From: MED-G105 sp039025235
GTDB taxonomy: Bacteria > Pseudomonadota > Alphaproteobacteria > Caulobacterales > Parvularculaceae
DNA: 64,000 bases
Assembly (NCBI GenBank): GCA_039025235.1
Contig: JBCCOS010000002.1
Coordinates: 186,001-250,000, forward strand
Reading direction: 5' to 3'
Numbering within the stretch: position 1 is the stretch's first letter; each line of letters opens with the position of its first letter. This document shows positions 9,550 to 19,340 of this stretch, in pieces. The translations under genes and the position numbers were made by a program. The notes beneath the pieces are model-generated. The model made no database searches and was not told where the DNA came from. It saw only the letters and a program-made list of their open reading frames with translations.

Positions 9550-11436
9550 TTATTTGTCACCACCCGGTGCGGGCTTGGCGGCCGCTGACGACTTCAAAAA
9601 AGGCAATCTCTCGGACCAGTCAATCGTTACGCCATTGCGTTTCATAATATACCACTGCTGAACAATGGAGAGCGCTGTGTTCCAGAACCAATAAAGCACA
9701 AGTCCCGCCGCAAAACCGGCAAAGAGAAATGTGAACATGATTGGCATCAACGTGAATATCTGCTGCTGAATGGGGTCGGTTGCCGGAGGGTTCAACTTCA
9801 TTTGAAACCACATCGATACACCCATTAAAAGCGGCAGAACGCCAATGCCTAAGAACGAGCCGAGCACTGGAAGTGCCAATGGATCATATGGGAGCAACCC
9901 AAATAGATTGAATATGCTGGTCGGATCAGGCGATGATAGGTCTCTTATCCAACCAACGAATGGTTCATGGCGTAATTCAATCGTTACAAAGAGTGTTTTG
10001 TAAAGCGCATAAAAAATTGGCATCTGGATCAAAATAGGAACACAACCTGCGAGAGGATTGAGCTTCTCTTTTTGATACAACGCCATCATCTCTTGCTGCA
10101 TCTTCATCTTATCATCGCCGAAGCGCGTCTTCATTTCCTCAATTTTCGGCTGAAGCTTTTTCATTTTCGACATGGACTCATAGGCTTTGTTTGCCAAAGG
10201 AAATAAAATCGCTTTGATCACCAAAGTGAGCAGCAAGATGGCGATACCAAAATTTCCTGTTAAGTCGCCAAAGAAGTTGAGCGTATAAAAAATAGGCCGG
10301 GTTAGGACGAAAAAATTACCCCAATCAATTGCCTTGTCAAAGTCCCGAACACCCAATCCGCCATCGTCAATCGGTTGCTCATAGCCCTGTAAAATATCGA
10401 CGCGTTTCGCGCCCCCAAACACATGGGTTTCCAGATCAATTTCACCGCCCGCAGGAACAGAGAGTGCATCCATGGTATAGCTTGCACGAAAGATCGGCGC
10501 TTCTAGCGTTCCAACATTACTGAGTTCAGATTTAAAGGTTTGCCCTTGCGGCGGGATAACGGCGGCGAGCCAATATTTATTGGTGATGCCAACCCATCCT
10601 TCACGACCAGTTTCTTCGACCAGCGCCGTTCTTGCCTTTTTATACTTCCGCTCAAACTTCTTACCATCCACAACAGTCATCGGACCTTCATGCAGAATAA
10701 GAAAATCACGGAAGTCTTCTGGGATATTTCGTTGAATAACGATGGCCCAGGGCACAACGCTTGTAGGCTCAGAGCCTGTGTTACGAACAACGTCTTTCAC
10801 TTCGAACATAAATTGCTCGTCGACACTGATCGTCCGTTCAAATGTCAGATTGCCAAGTTTTCGCGTCAGCGTCACGGGGCTGGCGGGCGTCAGCGCAGCG
10901 CTGGCATTAGCTGACCAAATGGCACCTTCGCCGACGTCGCCAGCGGCGACCCACCCCTGTTCGATATAATGGCCGTGATCACTTTCTAAGGGACTTAAAA
11001 AGCGGATCTGAGGGCTCTCGGCGTCAATCGTCTCTCGATACTTCTTAAGACGCAAATCATCGATACGGCCGCCTGCAAGGTTTATTGACCCAACCAATTC
11101 CGGTGTATTAATCGGTATACGCCCGGGAGCACGCTCAAGAGCGGCGTCGATGGAGATTGGCGCACCGCTCGCACTCGATGTGGGCGCCATACCGTTCGCA
11201 ACCTGAGCCGCGCTAGGAGCAAAGCTTTGTGGAGAGCCAGGTGTCGTGCCCCCGTTCGCGCCTCCTTCAACAGAACTTGAAACGCCTGCCGTCTCTTTTT
11301 GATCTGCTGCCAGTTTTTCAGCCGTGGCCCGTTGAGCCGTTTCGTAGGCGGCTTGTTGTGGCCCCAACACAAAAATCTGCCAGCCAATCAAAACTGCACC
11401 CGCCAGAGCAAATGCCAAAATCGTATTGCGATCCAT
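9550..11436 (-). CDS. yidC: Membrane protein insertase YidC
   Basis: Oxa1/YidC insertase that places proteins in the inner membrane alone or with SecYEG. It has the Gram-negative layout: an N-terminal membrane anchor (residues about 4-24), a linker rich in Ala/Gly/Ser, a large periplasmic beta domain to about residue 350, then five membrane segments with the cytoplasmic loop NKAYESMSKMKKLQPKIEEM and the conserved CVPILIQMPIFYALYK. The tail is basic. Length 628 is normal for the class. No yidD gene is found in the 205 bases between it and rnpA, where many bacteria have one. Confidence 0.96.
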   Translation of the reverse strand: MDRNTILAFALAGAVLIGWQIFVLGPQQAAYETAQRATAEKLAADQKETAGVSSSVEGGANGGTTPGSPQSFAPSAAQVANGMAPTSSASGAPISIDAALERAPGRIPINTPELVGSINLAGGRIDDLRLKKYRETIDAESPQIRFLSPLESDHGHYIEQGWVAAGDVGEGAIWSANASAALTPASPVTLTRKLGNLTFERTISVDEQFMFEVKDVVRNTGSEPTSVVPWAIVIQRNIPEDFRDFLILHEGPMTVVDGKKFERKYKKARTALVEETGREGWVGITNKYWLAAVIPPQGQTFKSELSNVGTLEAPIFRASYTMDALSVPAGGEIDLETHVFGGAKRVDILQGYEQPIDDGGLGVRDFDKAIDWGNFFVLTRPIFYTLNFFGDLTGNFGIAILLLTLVIKAILFPLANKAYESMSKMKKLQPKIEEMKTRFGDDKMKMQQEMMALYQKEKLNPLAGCVPILIQMPIFYALYKTLFVTIELRHEPFVGWIRDLSSPDPTSIFNLFGLLPYDPLALPVLGSFLGIGVLPLLMGVSMWFQMKLNPPATDPIQQQIFTLMPIMFTFLFAGFAAGLVLYWFWNTALSIVQQWYIMKRNGVTIDWSERLPFLKSSAAAKPAPGGDK

Positions 11437-11641
11437 GAAATTCTCTCATTCAGGACAACCAAGCCGTAAATTTCGTGAGTGTTACGAAATAAACGCTCGG
11501 GCGCCGGCAGACCGGCGAATTAAAGTCTTTTCTCAAGCTTTGACCTCATCGCCGTATATGCGATCAACGCCAAGCAATAAACCTATATTCCGGACAGATC
11601 GACTAACCCGTACCAGAACGCAACCCCCTCGGCTGAGCTTG

Positions 11642-11983
11642 TTATTTAGGCTTATTGGAAAGTTTTGTAAGAGCACGCATCAGATCATTTAAAAGTGCAT
11701 CATAAGCACATTGAGCCGAATTTCGGCGCGCAATAAAAATATAGTCGGCCCCTTGCTCAGCGTGTTTCGGAAAAAGCTCAGCAGCCGCTGATTTCAATCG
11801 CCGTCTTATTCTATTTCGAACGACGGCGTTCCCGATCTTTTTTGTTATGGTAAACCCAACCCGAATTTGCGAATTGTCCGACCGGCGGCGCCTGATCAGC
11901 ACAAAATGACGGGTGTTGAAAGCAGGAGACGGTCGCGCCGCCTCAAAATCACGTCTATCTTTCAACGTCGGGATGAAAGCCAA
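11642..11983 (-). CDS. rnpA: Ribonuclease P protein component
   Basis: Protein subunit of RNase P, which trims the 5' leader of pre-tRNA. The RNR box is clear (VVRNRIRRRLKSA, near residues 53-65) after the phenylalanine-rich substrate cleft strand VGFTITKKIGNA. It is 113 residues, with the typical start LKDRRDFEAA. It is followed by a 205-base gap before yidC and preceded by rpmH, the universal partner. Confidence 0.95.
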   Translation of the reverse strand: MAFIPTLKDRRDFEAARPSPAFNTRHFVLIRRRRSDNSQIRVGFTITKKIGNAVVRNRIRRRLKSAAAELFPKHAEQGADYIFIARRNSAQCAYDALLNDLMRALTKLSNKPK

Positions 11984-12076
11984 TCGTCAAACGTCCGTGG
12001 TTAAAAAGTCTAATTTCACCAACAAAATCAAAGCTAAGGAACTACTCTAAGAGCGAACGAATTGCTAAATAATAAT

Positions 12077-12211
12077 TTACGCTGAAAGCTTTTTCCGACC
12101 GCGAGCACGTCGATTAGCCAGCACTTTGCGCCCGCCCTTAGTCGCTTTTCTAGCGCGAAAACCATGGCGACGTTTTCGCACAAGTTTACTGGGTTGATAG
12201 GTACGTTTCAT
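12077..12211 (-). CDS. rpmH: 50S ribosomal protein L34
   Basis: A 44-residue basic protein read from the minus strand: it opens MKRTYQPSKLVRKRRHGF and ends RRARGRKKLSA, the classic L34 pattern with the internal ATKGGRKVLANRR stretch. It structures 23S rRNA in the large subunit. It heads the rpmH-rnpA-yidC-engB unit; its promoter should lie in 12212-12500. Confidence 0.97.
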   Translation of the reverse strand: MKRTYQPSKLVRKRRHGFRARKATKGGRKVLANRRARGRKKLSA

Positions 12212-12564
12212 GATCGCCTCTAACTCAAATGCGGTCTAAGCTGAGGACACGCCTCGATGCGCGCCCCGACCAAAAATTCTGTAAGCTCGGCGTGTAGCCA
12301 AGCGGGTTACAACCGTCAAGATAAAAGCAGTAGTTATAAGCCATCGCACGCTGCTTAACGCTAACCCTGATCAATTGATCAAGGCCTGTAGCACTTGAGA
12401 ACGCACCGACAAGCATGAAAAAGCGCACAAATTGCGCACAAACATTCGCGATCAATCACAGCCCCCTATTGCTCTCGTGATTTGCAAGCTTAGGTGGCAC
12501 AAGCGTAACTATTAAATAACCGCGCGTCTTGATCGCGCTCACTATTAACGCTGTATTTGTCCCA
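12212..12564. other. Divergent intergenic region upstream of rpmH
   Basis: Lies between rpmH (minus) and the TVP38-like gene (plus) and must hold promoters for both. No long repeat or RNA gene is seen. No dnaA gene or obvious DnaA-box cluster is visible, so I do not call an origin. Confidence 0.4.
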
Positions 12565-13302
12565 ATGGCCGTTGAAGAAAAAAATAAGATTGAGTTGGCG
12601 AAGTATGTGCCAATCCTATTAGTCTTTGTCGCCGCGGGTTTGTTGTTCGCTAGCGGTGCTAATGAATATCTCAGCGTTCACTCTTTACAGAAAAATCACA
12701 CGACCCTAGCTGCATTTGTCGAAGACAGTTTCTGGGTCTCCTTAGCTTTATATGCTTTAACATACATTCTGGTGGCAGCTTTCGCCCTACCAGGCGCCGG
12801 ATTACTATCCATTTTAGGCGGATTTCTTTTTGGGCCGAAGGTAGCGTTCCCTATCGTCGTCATCTCAGCAACCATCGGTGCGACATGTATATTCTTGGCT
12901 GCAAAAACCGCCTTTGGTGATCTCTTAAAAGCCAAAGTAAACGGTTTTTTCAAAAAGATGGAAGAGGGGTTCAAAGGAAACGCATTCTCATATCTCTTAC
13001 TTTTGCGCCTTATTCCAATTTTCCCGTTTTTTATTGTCAATGTAGCGCCGGCTTTTTTTGGCATCTCAACATCTGTTTTTATTGCAACAACCTTTCTTGG
13101 AATTATTCCTGGTGTTTTTGCATATGTCAGCGCAGGAAATGGCCTCGTGACAATATTGGAGAATGGTGGAGAATTATCCTTACAGGAATTATTGTTTCAA
13201 CCTGAAATTATTACACCAATTATTGCACTCAGCGCCTTAGCGCTTCTACCACTTTTATCAAAAATACTAGGCTTCGGTCGTAAATCAGCAAACGCAGCAT
13301 GA
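12565..13302 (+). CDS. TVP38/TMEM64 (DedA-like, VTT domain) membrane protein
   Basis: Integral membrane protein of the SNARE-associated/VTT family. After an N-terminal helix (residues about 12-30) there is the VTT core: helices with the LPGAGLLSILGGFLFGP re-entrant motif, then FSYLLLLRLIPIFPFFIVN and GTFLGIIPG-like helix TTFLGIIPGVFAYV, both diagnostic. Members are linked to lipid scrambling or transport, but the substrate is unknown here. The ATG at 12565 gives 245 residues; a TTG at 12529 would add twelve. Neither has a convincing ribosome site. Confidence 0.85.
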   Translation: MAVEEKNKIELAKYVPILLVFVAAGLLFASGANEYLSVHSLQKNHTTLAAFVEDSFWVSLALYALTYILVAAFALPGAGLLSILGGFLFGPKVAFPIVVISATIGATCIFLAAKTAFGDLLKAKVNGFFKKMEEGFKGNAFSYLLLLRLIPIFPFFIVNVAPAFFGISTSVFIATTFLGIIPGVFAYVSAGNGLVTILENGGELSLQELLFQPEIITPIIALSALALLPLLSKILGFGRKSANAA

Positions 13303-13384
13303 TAATAGGTAAATCAGTATTATTGTGACGAATTTCAATAGAGGCACATGTGGGTAAGGCCGCTTATCCAGTACTGGAATTTCC

Positions 13385-15007
13385 ATGAGAGATGCGTCAA
13401 CACCAAAAGAAAATGACATCGTTGAACAACATACTCTTACCGGCAGTCGCCCATCTATCTCAGATCGGACTGACGGTGGCTTAATTGCGCGCTACAGACG
13501 GCGACTGTCTTTCAAACTATTTGTCCTAACAGTCATATGCGTGCTCATCGCGGAAGCCGTAGTGCTTGTCCCGTCCATTGCAAATCAGCGTGTAACCTAT
13601 TTCAAAGACCGTATTGAAGCAGCGCATATTGTTGGAATGGCACTAAATTCTCAAGGCGGGATGGAAATCTCGGCTCAAGAATTAGAGGAATTATTTGCCA
13701 CCGCTGGCATAAAAGGCGTCGTACTTGTGCATACGGACGGTGCACGCGAGCTTGTTAAAGCGCCATCACTAGAAGGATCTGGAACAAGCATCAAATATTT
13801 CGTCGACTTGAAAAATGGTTTGCCTACCGACTTGTTTACTGCACCATGGATGACGTTGTTTTCCAAGAAAGATGATCTCATCCAAGTTTCAGGAAAAGCA
13901 AGATATAGCAACAATGAAATGGTTGACGTTGTCCTATCACGGGCAGCGATGCGAAAAGATCTTGTCGCTTATGCCATAAATATCTTTTTTCTATCACTTG
14001 CGATTTCAACACTGACTGCTTTATTCGTGTTTTCGCAATTGAACAAAGCAATCATTACCCCCGTGAAATCACTAAGCAAAGCGATGATGAAATTCGAGCG
14101 CAGCCCCGAGGATCAAAAAAGTGTTTTTCAACCGTCATCGCGAGAAGACGAAATCGGCGATGCGCAAAGGAGCCTTTTCAACCTACAACGGCGTATTCAA
14201 TCGCTTTTGGAAGAACAACGGCGCTTAGCAGCACTTGGATCGGGGATTTCCAAAATAAGCCACGATTTACGCAATATTTTAGCCTCCGCTCAGTTAATGT
14301 CAGATCGGTTAGCAAAAAGCGACGACCCTCGCGTGGCCAAGCTTGCGCCGCGCTTGATTGGATCATTAGATAGAGCTGTTGCCTTGAGTCGGGACACCCT
14401 TAATTTTGCGCGCATCACCCCAGAAACCTTAAAACGCTCCGACGTCGACCTCAATACTCTTGTTACTGACGTTTTTGAAGACGTCGCAAACATGGATGTC
14501 GACTTGCAAAACGAAACCCAACTTGGTTTGACGGTATATGCCGACGCAAACCAACTCTATCGCGTCATTTTTAATATCGTGAAAAATGCTATCGAAGCGA
14601 TGGTACCAACAAATCAGGGCGACGCTTCAAATGCTGAAAATGGTATATCGGAGAAAGTAAAGGATACACCTTCGCAACCTCGTCCGTGTGTCACTGTTTC
14701 CTCATCAATTTCCGGAAAAGCGCTCGATATTCGGATCGCAGACAACGGTCCTGGATTACCCGAAACAGCAATAAATTACTTGTACGAACCATTTAAAGGG
14801 TCGCAAAAGCCGGGGGGTACAGGATTAGGGATCGCCATCGCCCGTGAGATTATCAAAGTGCACGGGGGCTCATTACGGCTTGTCAAATCAGATGAATTGG
14901 GCGCCACGTTTTGTATCAAGCTTCCGTTGGTCGCCTCGCCTTCCGCACAAGGCTCAACCTTCAATTATGGTGCGACATCAAACGAAATAAACACAATAGG
15001 TCACTGA
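13385..15007 (+). CDS. Orphan sensor histidine kinase with HAMP-like linker
   Basis: Membrane sensor kinase of 540 residues. A first membrane helix (about 43-65) and a second (about 192-218) enclose a periplasmic sensor of about 125 residues. A HAMP-like linker follows (ITPVKSLSKAM), then a HisKA helix with phospho-accepting His293 in ISHDLRNILA. The ATPase domain shows the N box IVKNAIEAM, the G1 box ADNGPGLP and G2 box GGTGLGIAIA. There is no response regulator next to it, so the partner is unknown. It overlaps no neighbour but the peptidase gene begins five bases later. Confidence 0.9.
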   Translation: MRDASTPKENDIVEQHTLTGSRPSISDRTDGGLIARYRRRLSFKLFVLTVICVLIAEAVVLVPSIANQRVTYFKDRIEAAHIVGMALNSQGGMEISAQELEELFATAGIKGVVLVHTDGARELVKAPSLEGSGTSIKYFVDLKNGLPTDLFTAPWMTLFSKKDDLIQVSGKARYSNNEMVDVVLSRAAMRKDLVAYAINIFFLSLAISTLTALFVFSQLNKAIITPVKSLSKAMMKFERSPEDQKSVFQPSSREDEIGDAQRSLFNLQRRIQSLLEEQRRLAALGSGISKISHDLRNILASAQLMSDRLAKSDDPRVAKLAPRLIGSLDRAVALSRDTLNFARITPETLKRSDVDLNTLVTDVFEDVANMDVDLQNETQLGLTVYADANQLYRVIFNIVKNAIEAMVPTNQGDASNAENGISEKVKDTPSQPRPCVTVSSSISGKALDIRIADNGPGLPETAINYLYEPFKGSQKPGGTGLGIAIAREIIKVHGGSLRLVKSDELGATFCIKLPLVASPSAQGSTFNYGATSNEINTIGH

Positions 15008-15011
15008 TATT

Positions 15012-16133
15012 ATGTCGACAAGAAGATCGGGTCCTGGCGCGAAAAATGACATTACGGATATCCTGGGCCTTCGCGTTGGACACGCGAACGATTCTCTTGC
15101 CTGCACCGGGGTGACAGCGGTGATATTTGATCAACCATCTATTGTTGCAGGTGACGTTCGGGGCGGCGGCCCTGGGTCCCGGGAAACAGATCTATTAGAC
15201 CCCTCCACCCTTGTTGAGAGAGCGGATGCCATTATCCTCTCAGGCGGTTCTTCATATGGCCTCGGCGCTGCCGACGGAGCTGCTTCATGGCTCGGTCAAC
15301 AAGGGCGTGGCTTCCAGCTTGTAGGTCGCGAAGGCGTTCCACCCTCGCCTATTGTTCCTGCTGCGATCCTGTACGATCTCGCAAATGGTGGTGATAAAAA
15401 CTGGTCAAAGCGAAATGATGGGTACCCCCCATATTTCAAACTCGGCGAACAGGCGTGCATGAGTGCTCGTCAATTCAACAAAGAGAGCAGCGCAAAGTTA
15501 GCGCAAGGCGTCGTCGGTGCCGGCTATGGTGCGATTGCTGGATTGAATAAAGGGGGACTTGGCTCCGCCTCTTACATTACAGACAACGGCATTAAAGTCG
15601 GCGCATTGATTGCCGTAAATAGTTTTGGCTCGGTCAAACTACCAGGCGACGAAGCGTATTGGGCCTGGCCATATGAATGGAATGACGAATTTGGTGGAAT
15701 AAAACCGAACCTTGCCCTAGGCCCCTGTGCCGATTTACCAGACGATACGAAATTGGGGCCGTTGGGTTTCGGTCATAAAGCAACATCAAACGATGCATCG
15801 GACGGCGCATCAAACGAAGCAATGAATACAACAATCGGTGTCATTGCGATTCAAATGCCCGACGCAAGTCGCCTCATCAGTCAGGCGAACATGAAACGCG
15901 TCGCTGTCATGGCCCAAGATGGATTGGCGCGCGCAATTCGACCCATTCATGGTCCAACAGATGGCGATATTCTATTTACGGCATGCGTCGAAGAACCGGA
16001 TACCACTGACCTGCCTCAAAACGGTATCCCGATTGACCCTATAACGCTAACCCGCATCGGTTCTATTGCCGCCGACGTAACAGCTCGTGCCATCGCCAGG
16101 GCGATATATGAAGCGGAGAAAGAGGCGACTTAA
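15012..16133 (+). CDS. P1 family peptidase (S58, DmpA-like aminopeptidase)
   Basis: Member of the DmpA/S58 group of self-cleaving N-terminal nucleophile hydrolases (L-aminopeptidase/D-esterase type). It shows the opening LGLRVGHA, the family GDVRGGGPGSRETDLL and SGGSSYGLGAADG segments, and the region NTTIGVIAI after a poorly conserved insert, followed by MAQDGLARAIRPIHGPTDGD. In DmpA the new N-terminal Ser/Thr arises at the GS or NTT region; here the Thr in NTT is the likely nucleophile. It begins five bases after the kinase stop, so the two may be co-transcribed. Substrate unknown. Confidence 0.87.
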   Translation: MSTRRSGPGAKNDITDILGLRVGHANDSLACTGVTAVIFDQPSIVAGDVRGGGPGSRETDLLDPSTLVERADAIILSGGSSYGLGAADGAASWLGQQGRGFQLVGREGVPPSPIVPAAILYDLANGGDKNWSKRNDGYPPYFKLGEQACMSARQFNKESSAKLAQGVVGAGYGAIAGLNKGGLGSASYITDNGIKVGALIAVNSFGSVKLPGDEAYWAWPYEWNDEFGGIKPNLALGPCADLPDDTKLGPLGFGHKATSNDASDGASNEAMNTTIGVIAIQMPDASRLISQANMKRVAVMAQDGLARAIRPIHGPTDGDILFTACVEEPDTTDLPQNGIPIDPITLTRIGSIAADVTARAIARAIYEAEKEAT

Positions 16134-16288
16134 AGTCGTTCCGTGTTAAATATAATTACTGAATGGCTTTATATAATCGTTTTTGAGCACTTCCGCTAAT
16201 TGCTAAGTAGACGGATAACCGCAAATTCGAGACCTCAAACATAAAAAAGCCGTCATAGCGGTCAGAATTATCGTGTATAGCAAAGAGC

Positions 16289-17299
16289 ATGAGCCAGATT
16301 ACGTCCCTTTATGTCTATAAAGTCGTCGCCCAGGCGAGCCCGGGCGTTCAGACTGATGACCTGGTCAAAGGACTGGGTCTTGCGCCACAAGGCCCAATCG
16401 ATCCAGCGCAGATGGTGTCATCGTCAGCATATTATGATTTTTTTGCCGTCCTCGCCGAGCGGGACCCCGAGGGATTGATTCTACCGCTCCGTATCGGCGC
16501 GGCCATGCGGAGCGACGAATACGGTGCATTCGGACTTGCTTGGAAGTCTGCGCCAAATTTGCGCGGCTCGTATGTCCGCTCGGTGCGATATGGCCATGTT
16601 CTCGGTAGCGCAGAAACCTATTCCCTTGATAAAACAGCGGACGGCCTTTTCTTTAACCTTGAAAAGGCAGGTGACGGACAACCCGGCATGTTACTATCTA
16701 ACGAGGCGAGCATGTCCGCTGTAGACAAGATCAGCAAAGAAGTGACCACCGCTGAATTCGTACCAAATGCAGTTTTTTTCAAACACGCCGCCAGAGGCGA
16801 TATCTCCGTCTACGAAAACCACTTTGGTTGTCCGGTTCAATTCAATTCCGACCGCGACGCCCTACTCGTTAATGAAGCTAGCATCGATGCTCCAAACAAA
16901 TTAGGTGATGAAACCATCGCTCGGTTTTTCGATCGTCATTTGGAACAGGAACTGGCGTTGCTGTCCAATAACAGCGTTCTAGAACAACAGGTGTCCCGCG
17001 CCGTGGCGAATATGTTGAGCGAGGGTGTCCCAACACTATCCCTGATCGCATCAGAACTTGGGATGGGCACCCGGACTCTACAAAGGCGCTTGTCTGATAA
17101 CGGACACTCCTTTCAAAGTGTTGTAGATATGGCACGAAAGGATCTTGCACGGCGCCTGCTTCGTGAAACGGACTATAACCTTGCCGAAGTCGCCTTTCTA
17201 ACGGGTTTCGCTGAACAAAGTGGATTTACACGCGCGTTCAAACGCTGGTCCGGTCAAACCCCTCGATCCTACCGTCTGGAGGTAAACGACAGATCATGA
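16289..17299 (+). CDS. AraC family transcriptional regulator
   Basis: A 336-residue regulator with an N-terminal arabinose-binding-like domain (residues about 20-205, the PF12625 type seen in OruR/ArgR-like members) and a C-terminal double helix-turn-helix: LSLIASELGMGTRTLQRRLS then LAEVAFLTGFAEQSGFTRAF and the closing GQTPRSYR. It precedes an NmrA-like gene and a DUF1772 gene on the same strand. That trio suggests it controls them; a 6-bp inverted repeat CAGTGG/CCACTG at 17458-17476, 50 bases upstream of the next gene, is a possible operator. Confidence 0.92.
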   Translation: MSQITSLYVYKVVAQASPGVQTDDLVKGLGLAPQGPIDPAQMVSSSAYYDFFAVLAERDPEGLILPLRIGAAMRSDEYGAFGLAWKSAPNLRGSYVRSVRYGHVLGSAETYSLDKTADGLFFNLEKAGDGQPGMLLSNEASMSAVDKISKEVTTAEFVPNAVFFKHAARGDISVYENHFGCPVQFNSDRDALLVNEASIDAPNKLGDETIARFFDRHLEQELALLSNNSVLEQQVSRAVANMLSEGVPTLSLIASELGMGTRTLQRRLSDNGHSFQSVVDMARKDLARRLLRETDYNLAEVAFLTGFAEQSGFTRAFKRWSGQTPRSYRLEVNDRS

Positions 17300-17457
17300 A
17301 CCGCTCAAGGCTGCGAGATTTCACCACGCGTGCAGTTATTGGTTCGAATAAACAGGGCAATTTCAACATGGCAAATACTTGACTTGAAAGTTAGCCTTCC
17401 CTCCCCCCGACTTGCTCGATCACCATCAATTGTCGTGATTAGTCAAAAACTTGGCAT

Positions 17458-17476
17458 CAGTGGGCAAGAGCCACTG
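17458..17476. promoter_or_regulatory. Inverted repeat upstream of the NmrA-like gene
   Basis: CAGTGG, seven bases, CCACTG, placed between the AraC-type regulator gene and its probable target. Perfect in both arms but short, so operator function is only a guess. Confidence 0.25.
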
Positions 17477-17526
17477 CCGACTTAGTCGTACTCATTGGCC
17501 TACAGAAACCTTAAAGGAACAAGTCA

Positions 17527-18384
17527 ATGGAACCCCAAGACAATGAAAAGCGCAAAGACAAAGGCCTCACCCTCGTTATTGGCGGTACCGGAAAAACCGG
17601 ACGCCGGGTCGCTGAGGGCTTAAAATCAAAAGGTCATAAGGTCCGTATTGGATCGCGGTCGGCTGATCCCTCTTTTGACTGGCATAATGAAAAAAGCTGG
17701 AGCGCAAGCCTTGACGGTGTAACCGCCGCTTACATTACCTATGCACCGGACCTTGCAATGCCAGGCGCAACAGATGCAATCGGAGCTTTTGTCAATTACG
17801 CCAAACAAAGAGGCATACGGCGATTGGTCCTGTTATCAGGGCGCGGCGAAGAAGAGGCCCAAGCGTGTGAAAGCATCGTCCAACAATCAGGTCTCGAATG
17901 GACTATCGTCCGCGCCAGCTGGTTTCATCAAAATTTCTCCGAAGGTGCGTTTATCGAAATGGTGTTGAAGGGCGCTATTACGCTGCCAGCGGGAGATCAA
18001 ATTGAGCCCTTTGTGGATGCTGATGATATTGCTGATGTTGCGGTGGCAGCCCTTACCGAAGATCATCACAAAGGACAGGTCTACGAAGTGACGGGGCCAC
18101 GCCTTATGACATTTGCTGATGTGGCAAGAGACCTCTCCCGGGCGACGGGCCGTAAGATTGAATATATCAATGTTCCGCATGAGGCCTTTGTGGATGAAAT
18201 CGTCAAATCCGGCGCCCCAAAAGACGTGGTCTGGATGCTGGACTATCTCTTCTCAACCGTTCTTGACGGTCGCAATGCCCACCTCACCGATGGCGTCCAA
18301 CGAGCCCTAGGCCGTTCGCCTAGGGATTTTTCAGACTACGCGGAGAGCATCGCATCAACAGATGTATGGAATACGGCAGCATAA
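17527..18384 (+). CDS. NmrA-like NAD(P)-binding protein
   Basis: Atypical short-chain dehydrogenase of the NmrA/NAD(P)H-binding type. The Rossmann start is LVIGGTGKTGRRVAEGL at residues about 16-32, with an R-S-R after strand two (RIGSRSADPSF) that fits NADP binding. The lack of a YxxxK pair and the pattern LSGRGEEEAQACESIVQQSG with ASWFHQNFSEG are typical of the group, which contains redox sensors and azoreductase-like enzymes. AAAGGAAC lies upstream of the ATG. Sits between an AraC regulator and a DUF1772 protein. Confidence 0.88.
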   Translation: MEPQDNEKRKDKGLTLVIGGTGKTGRRVAEGLKSKGHKVRIGSRSADPSFDWHNEKSWSASLDGVTAAYITYAPDLAMPGATDAIGAFVNYAKQRGIRRLVLLSGRGEEEAQACESIVQQSGLEWTIVRASWFHQNFSEGAFIEMVLKGAITLPAGDQIEPFVDADDIADVAVAALTEDHHKGQVYEVTGPRLMTFADVARDLSRATGRKIEYINVPHEAFVDEIVKSGAPKDVVWMLDYLFSTVLDGRNAHLTDGVQRALGRSPRDFSDYAESIASTDVWNTAA

Positions 18385-18488
18385 ACAAAGCGGGCCGGCG
18401 GGGGTGGGGGCGACGAGTCGCCTCCCATCACTTGCTTTCAGTTTTCGCAAAATAAATGCGTCTTTTGAGGATGCCGTAAGGAATAACT

Positions 18489-18983
18489 ATGTCTTATCAC
18501 TGGACCGTATACGCATCTCTTTTCATCGGAATAAATGCCGCGCTTGCAGGTGGCGTATTCCAGTCTTTTTCCGATTTTGTCATGAGAGGCCTAATGCAGG
18601 GCTCACCAGCGTCTGGAATACAAAGTATGCAAGGAATAAACCGAACCGTATTAAGATCACTATTTCTAAATTCGTTCTTTCTACTCGTGCCCGCGACACT
18701 TGCGATGACTTACATTGCCCTTACACAGCTTGATGGCACAGCGCAGAAGTTCATTGTATTTGGAACGGTCGCTTATATCGGCCTAGTATTTATTGTTACA
18801 GTCATTGGCAATGTTCCCATGAATGAACGCCTAGCAAAACTCGCAGCTTCATCAATAGAGGCAACTGACTATTGGCAAACCTACGGTCGCGACTGGACGA
18901 GATTGAATCATATTCGAACAATTGGCTCTGTCGTGACGGCAATTAGCTATCTGTTCGCGATGTTGACACTGACAAAAACCTAA
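18489..18983 (+). CDS. DUF1772 (anthrone oxygenase family) membrane protein
   Basis: A 164-residue protein with four hydrophobic helices, the GGVFQSFSDFVMRGL segment after helix one and TVIGNVPMNERL after helix three, followed by W..YGRDWTRLNHIR before the last helix. This is the DUF1772 pattern, whose members include anthrone oxygenases and many uncharacterised bacterial proteins. It follows the NmrA-like gene by 104 bases and has AAGGAA upstream of its ATG. Probable part of the AraC-controlled cassette; substrate unknown. Confidence 0.82.
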   Translation: MSYHWTVYASLFIGINAALAGGVFQSFSDFVMRGLMQGSPASGIQSMQGINRTVLRSLFLNSFFLLVPATLAMTYIALTQLDGTAQKFIVFGTVAYIGLVFIVTVIGNVPMNERLAKLAASSIEATDYWQTYGRDWTRLNHIRTIGSVVTAISYLFAMLTLTKT

Positions 18984-19013
18984 ACCAAATGCGCACGATT
19001 TAACCGGCGTAAA

Positions 19014-19112
19014 GCATTTCCAAGCCAAGTGTGTGCGGCTGGCGTTAAGGAAATGCGTAAAATCAAAAGCTTAAAGCGCCCTTCTGATTCCAATTGAAAG
19101 GGAGGCGCTTTA
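19014..19112. repeat. Dispersed two-hairpin intergenic repeat, copy 2
   Basis: Module A at 19014-19056 (GCATTTCC/GGAAATGC) and module B at 19072-19112 (TAAAGCGCC/GGCGCTTTA). Compared with copy 1, the inner stem of module B changes from CCGTT/AACGG to CCCTT/AAGGG: both sides changed together so that pairing is kept. Confidence 0.9.
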
Positions 19113-19287
19113 GAGTTCGAATTATCTTAAACTATCTCAGTTTATTACACTTTCATAACACCCCTTCAAAACAAACCGCTTTCGAAGCTGTTTTTTCAAT
19201 AGTTTTCCAACAAATCATCTTTTGAAATATACTCTGTACTATGAATAAATTCATTTTGCAGATTTTTCCTCTTACACCATCATAAAC

Positions 19288-19309
19288 CTGTCACACATTG
19301 CGCATAACA
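19288..19309 (+). promoter_or_regulatory. Possible Pho box upstream of the TonB receptor
   Basis: CTGTCACACAT is followed directly by TGCGCATAACA, two 11-base units as in PhoB sites. The first unit fits the CTGTCA half-site; the second keeps only CATAA. It lies about 30 bases before the receptor ATG. The phytase gene downstream makes phosphate control plausible. Confidence 0.3.
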
Positions 19310-19340
19310 AATGCGTGAGATTTAACCGGGGATTTTGATA

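Noticed and set aside
11984..12564. Chromosomal replication origin near rpmH
   Set aside because: rpmH is often near oriC in other bacteria, but there is no dnaA here and I see no cluster of DnaA boxes.
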